DNA of 22,299 bases from UBA1672 sp964015995 (GTDB lineage Bacteria; Pseudomonadota; Alphaproteobacteria; Micavibrionales; Micavibrionaceae): assembly GCA_964015995.1 (NCBI GenBank), contig CAXHFH010000030.1, forward strand, positions 1 through 22,299, read 5' to 3'. How positions within the stretch are numbered: position 1 is the first letter of the stretch; the number at the start of each line of letters is the position of its first letter. The notes under the pieces were generated by a model that saw nothing but the letters and a program-made list of their open reading frames with translations, made no database searches and was not told the DNA's origin. Below are positions 17,460 to 22,299 of the stretch, in pieces. The position numbers and the translations under genes are program-made.

Positions 17460-17939
17460 GTGGATAATCTTGTTGATACATTGAGTCAGATTCTCAAGGC
17501 AAAAGAAATCAAGCTTGTAACTGCGGAAAGTTGTACGGGGGGCATGATTGCCGCTGCGATGACGGATCGTGCAGGATCTTCTTTGGTTTTTGATCGCGGT
17601 TATGTGACTTATTCAAATCAATCGAAGGCAGACTTGTTAGGCGTATCAATGAATGTCATTGATAATTATGGCGCAGTGAGCTCCCAATGTGCGGATTTCA
17701 TGGCTTTGGGTGCACTTGAGAATAGTCAGGCTGATCTTGCTTTATCGGTGACTGGAATTGCCGGGCCGGGCGGTGGATCGGACGAAAAACCGATTGGTCT
17801 GGTTTATATTGGTGTATGTGTTGTTGGGCGTGATCCGATGGTTACTGAATGTAATTTTACCGGTAGCCGCGCAGAGATAAGACGTTCAGCGTGTGAGAAG
17901 GCCTTCACTCTCTTGATCGAGACCGCTCGCACCATATAA
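17460..17939 (+). CDS. pncC: CinA C-terminal-type nicotinamide-nucleotide amidohydrolase
   Basis: 159-residue stand-alone CinA C-terminal domain protein. The family deamidates nicotinamide mononucleotide to nicotinate mononucleotide in NAD recycling. Motifs are VTAESCTGGMIAAAM, RGYVTYSNQSKADLLGV, GAVSSQCADFMALGAL and LSVTGIAGPGGGSDEKPIGLVYIG. There is no N-terminal MoCF/COG1058 domain; the short form is common in Gram-negatives. GTG is chosen as start because GGGGG lies eight bases upstream, and upstream in-frame codons fall in pgpA. The last 54 bases overlap the convergent Coq10/RatA-like gene. Confidence 0.92.
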   Translation: MDNLVDTLSQILKAKEIKLVTAESCTGGMIAAAMTDRAGSSLVFDRGYVTYSNQSKADLLGVSMNVIDNYGAVSSQCADFMALGALENSQADLALSVTGIAGPGGGSDEKPIGLVYIGVCVVGRDPMVTECNFTGSRAEIRRSACEKAFTLLIETARTI

Positions 17940-18362
17940 ATCTTGTGCGCGTTCTTCAAAAGCACTGACCATGCGTCGGACAACTTCGTTGAAAAACACG
18001 CCAATTAAGTTTTGAAGAATTCTGTTCTTGAATTCAAACTCTACAAAGAAATCTATCGTGCAAGACCCATCATCTTCACGAATGAATTTCCAGTGATTGG
18101 ATAAATATTTCATCGGACCTGATAAATATTCTACGTGGATATGATCTGGCGCATTAAGTGTTACTTTTGATCCGAATTTTTCGCGTACCATTTTATAGCC
18201 GATGACAAGGTCAGCGTAAAAAACGGTATCGCCATCCCAGTTTTTGATACGGCTAGTAAGACACCAAGGCAGAAATTCTGGATATTTCGCAACATCAGCA
18301 ACAAGATCGAAAAGCTGTTCCGGTGTGTACGGTAAAGTACGTCTTTCTGCATGTGTAGTCAT
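17886..18362 (-). CDS. Coq10/RatA-family START-domain protein
   Basis: 158-residue polyketide cyclase/START-like protein of the Coq10/RatA family (often annotated ubiquinone-binding protein or RatA toxin homologue). Typical features are RRTLPYTPEQLFDLVADVAKYPEFLPWC at the N-terminus, a central beta-sheet with YADLVIGYKMVREKF, and a C-terminal helix FFNEVVRRMVSAFEERA that closes the lipid pocket. The role is probably a chaperone or carrier for ubiquinone; the toxin function of E. coli RatA is not supported by anything here. It starts nine bases after lipA with no clear ribosome binding site. The 3' end overlaps pncC, which runs the opposite way, by 54 bases. Confidence 0.88.
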   Translation of the reverse strand: MTTHAERRTLPYTPEQLFDLVADVAKYPEFLPWCLTSRIKNWDGDTVFYADLVIGYKMVREKFGSKVTLNAPDHIHVEYLSGPMKYLSNHWKFIREDDGSCTIDFFVEFEFKNRILQNLIGVFFNEVVRRMVSAFEERAQDLYGASGLDQESEGLLTR

Positions 18363-18371
18363 AGGAGTACG

Positions 18372-19337
18372 CTATTCTGCAGCAACGGAACCGTACTTTG
18401 CGTCGCGTGCGGCCTTGAGTTTTGCAAAGTCGTCACCTGCATGGTGTGATGAGCGCGTAAGCGGTGTCGCGGAAACCATCAAAAATCCTTTAGATCGCGC
18501 AATGCGCTCAAGCTCTTTAAATTCTTCAGGAGTCCACCATTTCATAACGGGGGCATGTTTTGGTGTTGGTTGTAGATATTGACCAATCGTAATGAAATCA
18601 ATTTGCGCGGCGCGCATATCATCCATGACTTGCATAACCTCTTCTTTTGTTTCTCCAAGACCAACCATCATGCCTGATTTAGTGAACATTGTCGGATCAA
18701 CATCCTTAACGCGCTCTAATAACCTTAATGATCTGAAATAGCGCGCTCCGGGCCTAATTGTTGGATAAAGGCGTGGCACAGTTTCAAGGTTGTGATTAAA
18801 AACGTCAGGCCTTGCATCAATGACATGGTCAATATCCTTGATATTGCCTTTATAATCACCCGGAAGAATCTCAACTGTTGTACCGGGGCTTTTCATACGA
18901 ATGGCCATAATCGTTTTCACGAAATGATCCGCGCCACCATCTTTTAAATCATCTCGGTCAACCGCCGTAATAACAACATGCTTTAGGCCCATCTGCTTAA
19001 CCGCTACGCCGATACGAAGAGGTTCTAGCTTATCAACTTCATCAGGCTTACCTGTTGCAACATTACAGAAGGCGCAAGCGCGTGTGCATACTTCGCCTAA
19101 AATCATAAAGGTTGCGTGTTTTTGTTGCCAACACTCGCCGATATTCGGGCAGCCAGCCTCTTCGCATACAGTCGTTAACTTTTGTTTGCGAACGATGTCT
19201 TTTGTTTCTGCGTAAACTTTTCCTTGTGGTGCAGGCACACGTATCCAATCTGGTTTGCGCCCCGCCGGACGATCCGGATTTTTTTGCTTCTCAGGATGGC
19301 GTTTCGCTTTATCTAATAACTTAGGATTATATGTCAT
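18372..19337 (-). CDS. lipA: Lipoyl synthase
   Basis: 321-residue radical-SAM enzyme that inserts two sulfurs into protein-bound octanoate to make lipoyl cofactor. The auxiliary cluster motif is CEEAGCPNIGEC (Cys58, Cys63, Cys69) and the radical-SAM motif is CTRACAFC (Cys84, Cys88, Cys91). The C-terminal RSSHHAGDDF (Arg295-Ser297) provides the serine that ligates the auxiliary cluster. All are intact. AGGA at good spacing before the ATG overlaps the stop of the upstream exported protein. It works with Lpd, encoded four genes upstream in transcription order terms of this run, since 2-oxoacid dehydrogenases need lipoylated E2. Confidence 0.97.
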   Translation of the reverse strand: MTYNPKLLDKAKRHPEKQKNPDRPAGRKPDWIRVPAPQGKVYAETKDIVRKQKLTTVCEEAGCPNIGECWQQKHATFMILGEVCTRACAFCNVATGKPDEVDKLEPLRIGVAVKQMGLKHVVITAVDRDDLKDGGADHFVKTIMAIRMKSPGTTVEILPGDYKGNIKDIDHVIDARPDVFNHNLETVPRLYPTIRPGARYFRSLRLLERVKDVDPTMFTKSGMMVGLGETKEEVMQVMDDMRAAQIDFITIGQYLQPTPKHAPVMKWWTPEEFKELERIARSKGFLMVSATPLTRSSHHAGDDFAKLKAARDAKYGSVAAE

Positions 19338-19347
19338 ATTTTCATTC

Positions 19348-19923
19348 CTACCGCGCTGGCCTTGGCTCGCCGTAAATTATATCTGTTCTACAATCAGCCT
19401 TTTGCCCTTTTATAGCGCCATTTACAAGCTTTAAAATATCTGTGCAGACGGAAAGCGATTTAAAATCAAGAATAGAAAGCCCCTTCCCGATCACATCTTT
19501 TTTCATTTGGCCTTGGAATAAAGAGGTATAAGACACTTTGGCACTTAGTTTATCTTCAAGATATTCTATGTTCGTGATTGTGTGGCGAATGCGTGTGTCG
19601 ATCAGGTCATAATCACGCGCCTGTTCATCTGCCACAAATTCTAGATTATTCCTTGTATAGGTTTCTGGCTCTTGCGATCCGCGGTTTGTCACCACTGTGT
19701 TTGTCAAAACAAAGTCTTCTAATGGGTATTGCGTGATAAATGCGCTGATCGCGTTCATGTCAGGTTTTTGACTGGTGTAGAGCTTTTCGATGTATTGAAA
19801 ATGTTCTTCAATGTCTAAGCCAGTGATGTGTTCTGTTGCTTGAGGTACAGCTTGGAATTGCTCTTGTGCATTTGCAGGAGACATAACAAGAAACAGTGAT
19901 AATGTGATCAAGGCGCGTAACAT
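19348..19923 (-). CDS. Exported protein of unknown function
   Basis: I do not recognise this 191-residue protein. The chosen start gives a clear Sec signal peptide, MLRALITLSLFLVMSPANA, with predicted cleavage before QEQ, and has AAGGA at good spacing. An ATG at 19956 would put 11 charged residues before the signal and overlap the methyltransferase gene. The mature part is soluble, alpha/beta in character, with two cysteines near the C-terminus (SVCTD and ADCRTD) that could form a disulfide in the periplasm. The segment from YTRNNLEFVADEQARDYD to KVSYTSLFQG reads like consecutive beta strands, possibly an NTF2- or lipocalin-like fold, but that is a guess. It is two bases from the methyltransferase upstream and 10 bases from lipA downstream. 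Confidence 0.8.
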   Translation of the reverse strand: MLRALITLSLFLVMSPANAQEQFQAVPQATEHITGLDIEEHFQYIEKLYTSQKPDMNAISAFITQYPLEDFVLTNTVVTNRGSQEPETYTRNNLEFVADEQARDYDLIDTRIRHTITNIEYLEDKLSAKVSYTSLFQGQMKKDVIGKGLSILDFKSLSVCTDILKLVNGAIKGQKADCRTDIIYGEPRPAR

Positions 19924-19925
19924 AT

Positions 19926-20654
19926 TTACTTTCCTTGTGGTTTTCCGCATAAACAAAAAACACTGAGACCGAAATACTTGTTAAATGAAAATAGGCTCAT
20001 GCGCTCTGCATCGTGAATGCCTGTCAGTGTTTTGTTAAGCCAATTCGGATAGAGTTTTAATTCGCTCTTAGATTCTAGCTCTTGATCAAAAACAGCGCGC
20101 TTGGTTAGTCTAACCGCGGCAATCAATGGAAAGAGTGAGCCAAAGAAATAGCGGCTTTTAATGGGCTCTAATCCTGCATCAGTGATAGTTTTTTCCATCA
20201 TTTCAATCGTATAGCGTCGGTAATGCTCTAAAAATATATCATGGCCAGACCACATAAATTGAAACGCGGGAACAGTAATAAGCACTTGTCCATTATCAGG
20301 CATGCTATCGGCATATTCCTTCAACAGGGCAACATCATCTGGGACGTGTTCTAAAACATCCATCATTAATGTTAATTCTTGAGTTGTTTTATCAATATTT
20401 TTGACGAATTTAATCGGCTTGCCATCGTGCTTTTCTTCACGATCTTCAGCATATTCAGGATCAACACAGACAGCCGCTTTGGCCATGCCATGATCAATAA
20501 GTTGTTTTGAAAAAACACCAGAACCTGCGCCCACATCGAGCACTTCATCAACGGTTATGTCCCCTAAAAACTGGCGCATTGCACGGCCTTTGGATACATA
20601 ATACCAATGCTCGTGGATTTTATCGCCGAGGATATCTTCTTCTTTCAGGTCCAT
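19926..20654 (-). CDS. Class I SAM-dependent methyltransferase
   Basis: 242-residue methyltransferase of the Methyltransf_11/UbiG-like group. Motif I is EVLDVGAGSGVFSKQL (about 37-52), an acidic residue after the next strand is in VCVDPEYAED, and motif IV is LMMDVLEHVPDD. The C-terminal part has a hydrophobic segment (YFFGSLFPLIAAVRL) that may contact the membrane. The substrate is unknown; a lipid, quinone or polysaccharide precursor are all possible. AAGGAG seven bases before the ATG is the best ribosome binding site in this run. It lies 39 bases after lpd. Confidence 0.85.
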   Translation of the reverse strand: MDLKEEDILGDKIHEHWYYVSKGRAMRQFLGDITVDEVLDVGAGSGVFSKQLIDHGMAKAAVCVDPEYAEDREEKHDGKPIKFVKNIDKTTQELTLMMDVLEHVPDDVALLKEYADSMPDNGQVLITVPAFQFMWSGHDIFLEHYRRYTIEMMEKTITDAGLEPIKSRYFFGSLFPLIAAVRLTKRAVFDQELESKSELKLYPNWLNKTLTGIHDAERMSLFSFNKYFGLSVFCLCGKPQGK

Positions 20655-20693
20655 TTTATGCTCCTTTATGAGTGAGCAAGATACGATATAAGC

Positions 20694-22094
20694 CTAGAAA
20701 TGTATAGCTTTTCCGTATGCTGCTAAGACGCTCTCATGCATCATTTCCGATAATGTTGGATGCGGGAAGATGGTGTGCATCAATTCGGATTCGGTTGTTT
20801 CCAACGTTTTGGCAATGCCATAGCCTTGAATGAGTTCGGTGACTTCTGCGCCGATCATGTGCGCACCGAGAAGCTCTCCGGTTTTCTCATCGAATATGGT
20901 TTTGACCAAACCTTCAGGCTCGCCCAACGCAATCGCCTTGCCGTTTCCGATAAACGGGAAACGCCCGACTTTGACTTTATAGCCCTGTTCTTTGGCTTTG
21001 GCCTCGGTAAGACCAACGGATGCAACTTGTGGGTGACAGTAGGTACAGCCCGGAATGTTTGATTTATTCATCGGGTGAACGTCTTTTTGCCCTGCGATTT
21101 TCTCAACGCAGATAATTCCTTCATGGGATGCTTTGTGTGCAAGCCAAGGCGCGCCCGTGACATCACCGATGGCGTAAACGCCCTTCTCTGCCGTTTCCAT
21201 CCATTCATTGGTTATGATATGACCGCGATCTAGTTTTACCTTGGTTTTTTCAAGGCCGATATTCTCAGTGTTGGCGACAATACCCACGGCAGAAATAACA
21301 ACATCAACTGTTATTTGTTCTGTGCCTTTTTTCGTTTCAACGCTGACTTTGACGTTTGATTTCGACTTATCGAGCTTTGTGACCTTCGCATTCGTCATAA
21401 TTTTCATGCCCTGTTTTTCAAAGGCTTTGTGTGCGATGTCTGATATTTCTGCATCTTCAACAGGAAGAACACGATCCATAACCTCTACAACAGTAACCTC
21501 TGCGCCCATAGAGCGATAGAAGCTGGCAAATTCAATTCCGATTGCACCAGAGCCAACAACAAGTATGGATTTAGGCATTTCCTCTGGCACCATGGCTTCT
21601 TTATATGTCCAAACAAGCTTACCGTCAGGTTCTAATCCGGGGAGTTCACGCGCCCGTGCGCCTGTGGCAACAATGATGTGTTTACCTGACAAAGTATCGG
21701 TTGTTTTACCGTCTTTCTCGACGGTTACTTTGCCGCCACCCTGTAGTTTCCCCCATCCATCAAAGACAGTAACTTTGTTCTTTTTCAACAGATGCTTAAT
21801 ACCACCAGATAATTGCCCGGCAACACCACGCGAACGTTCAACAATCTTCTTAAGGTCGTATCCGACATCTTTTGCGGATAAGCCAAATTCCTCAAGCTTG
21901 TGCAGCATGTGAAATGTTTCACTGGATTTTAGAAGGGCTTTTGTCGGGATACAGCCCCAATTCAAGCAAATCCCGCCGAGGTGATTGGCTTCGACAACGG
22001 CGGCGTTCATGCCGAGTTGCGCTGCACGAATGGCGGCAACATATCCGCCCGGACCGCTACCGATAACAATGACATCGAAATTTTTGTTACTCAT
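20694..22094 (-). CDS. lpdA: Dihydrolipoyl dehydrogenase (E3)
   Basis: 466-residue flavoprotein that reoxidises dihydrolipoyl groups of 2-oxoacid dehydrogenase complexes or the glycine cleavage system, passing electrons to NAD+. The FAD-binding motif is VIVIGSGPGGYVAA, the redox-active disulfide is GGICLNWGCIPTK (Cys43, Cys48), and the NAD motif is ILVVGSGAIGIEFASFYRSMG. The second FAD contact is VYAIGDVTGAPWLAHKASHEG, and the catalytic base is His445 in FPHPTLSE with Glu450. Length and motifs are complete. AGGA precedes the ATG at good spacing. pdhABC or other E1/E2 genes, often upstream, are not inside the window. Confidence 0.97.
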   Translation of the reverse strand: MSNKNFDVIVIGSGPGGYVAAIRAAQLGMNAAVVEANHLGGICLNWGCIPTKALLKSSETFHMLHKLEEFGLSAKDVGYDLKKIVERSRGVAGQLSGGIKHLLKKNKVTVFDGWGKLQGGGKVTVEKDGKTTDTLSGKHIIVATGARARELPGLEPDGKLVWTYKEAMVPEEMPKSILVVGSGAIGIEFASFYRSMGAEVTVVEVMDRVLPVEDAEISDIAHKAFEKQGMKIMTNAKVTKLDKSKSNVKVSVETKKGTEQITVDVVISAVGIVANTENIGLEKTKVKLDRGHIITNEWMETAEKGVYAIGDVTGAPWLAHKASHEGIICVEKIAGQKDVHPMNKSNIPGCTYCHPQVASVGLTEAKAKEQGYKVKVGRFPFIGNGKAIALGEPEGLVKTIFDEKTGELLGAHMIGAEVTELIQGYGIAKTLETTESELMHTIFPHPTLSEMMHESVLAAYGKAIHF

Positions 22095-22132
22095 GATTTT
22101 AATCCTGAATGTTTTTGTAAAAAGGAAATGGA

Positions 22133-22252
22133 TTATGTGTTTAAAACATCATCAAAAAACTGTTCGATATGGTTTAATGACGCCGCACGTAATGGATCTT
22201 CCGGAAACTTTGTAAAAGCACCTTCGGGGCCAAACATAATCAGTGGCTTATT
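22133..22252 (-). CDS. 3' fragment of an unrecognised gene
   Basis: The last 39 codons of a reading frame that enters from the right end and stops 38 bases before lpdA. It contains NKPLIMFGPEGAFTK, then FPEDPLRAASLNHIEQFFDD, and ends VLNT. The other two minus-strand frames meet stop codons at once. The composition and the same-strand closeness to lpdA support a real coding region. I cannot assign a family; the fragment looks like the end of a cytoplasmic enzyme with a final amphipathic helix. The rest is lost at the adapter junction. Confidence 0.6.
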   Translation of the reverse strand, partial: NKPLIMFGPEGAFTKFPEDPLRAASLNHIEQFFDDVLNT

Positions 22253-22254
22253 AT

Positions 22255-22299
22255 CTGTCTCTTATACACATCTCCGAGCCCACGAGACGTCTGAGTATC
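22255..22299. other. Illumina Nextera read-2 adapter and index (artefact)
   Basis: Bases 22255-22288 match the reverse complement of the Nextera read-2 adapter: mosaic end CTGTCTCTTATACACATCT followed by CCGAGCCCACGAGAC. The final 11 bases are probably the i7 index and the first base of P7. This is library sequence, so the genome sequence ends at 22254. Confidence 0.98.

Noticed and set aside
16918..17481. 187-codon minus-strand open frame
   Set aside because: Antisense to pgpA, whose motifs are all conserved; the antisense translation shows no recognisable domain.
17886..18362. RatA toxin of a RatAB toxin-antitoxin pair
   Set aside because: No ratB-like partner gene is adjacent; the lipA neighbourhood and family favour a Coq10-type role.
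20655..20693. Terminator between lpdA and the methyltransferase gene
   Set aside because: Only a 4-bp GCTC/GAGC pairing with a long loop and no T-tract; it also includes the methyltransferase ribosome binding site.
10..22288. 22-kb element with Tn5-type terminal inverted repeats
   Set aside because: The inverted repeats are the mosaic ends of Nextera adapters; flanking bases are sequencing-primer and index sequence, and the interior has no transposase.

Overview
The window is 22.2 kb of gene-dense, AT-leaning chromosomal DNA that looks alphaproteobacterial. Evidence for this is the fused ispD-ispF gene followed by pgpA and a short cinA-type amidohydrolase, the ntrY-ntrX-trkA...hfq-hflX gene set, and lpd...lipA next to a Coq10/RatA-type START protein. 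These are neighbourhoods typical of that class. The exact order or family cannot be fixed from this window. All identifications rest on motifs read by eye; no database search was run. There are no tRNA or rRNA genes, insertion sequences, CRISPR arrays or origin that I can see.

Both ends are artificial. Bases 1-42 are an Illumina Nextera read-1 adapter (with part of an index) and bases 22255-22299 are the read-2 adapter plus index. Genuine sequence is about 43-22254, and the first and last genes are cut there.

Layout. (1) 43-4675, minus strand: an exopolysaccharide/capsule cluster transcribed manC -> glycosyltransferase -> glycosyltransferase -> Wza-like export lipoprotein (cut). ManC would supply GDP-mannose to the transferases, and the lipoprotein would be the outer-membrane exit. 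(2) 4763-6400, minus: a PAS/degenerate GGDEF/EAL protein, probably a c-di-GMP phosphodiesterase, just upstream of the polysaccharide genes. (3) 6523-7314, plus: mazG, whose stop codon abuts that of hflX. (4) 7315-15619, minus: ntrY, ntrX, trkA, murI, an HAD phosphatase, hfq and hflX, tightly packed; this combines two-component sensing, K+ uptake control, cell-wall D-glutamate synthesis and RNA/ribosome regulation. (5) 15751-17939, plus: ispDF, pgpA and a PncC-type amidohydrolase. (6) 17886-22254, minus: a fragment of an unrecognised gene, lpd, a methyltransferase, a small exported protein, lipA and a Coq10/RatA-like gene, giving lipoate synthesis and the E3 component of the 2-oxoacid dehydrogenases.

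Most genes are ordinary housekeeping genes and I see no clear undescribed system. Points worth a second look are the adapter ends, the ntrYX pair without dusB-ntrBC beside ispDF, an NtrX lacking the GAFTGA loop, a hairpin that could cover the hflX ribosome binding site, the murI-phosphatase pair sitting between trkA and hfq, a 54-base convergent overlap of two coding regions, and an unassigned exported protein in the lipA operon.
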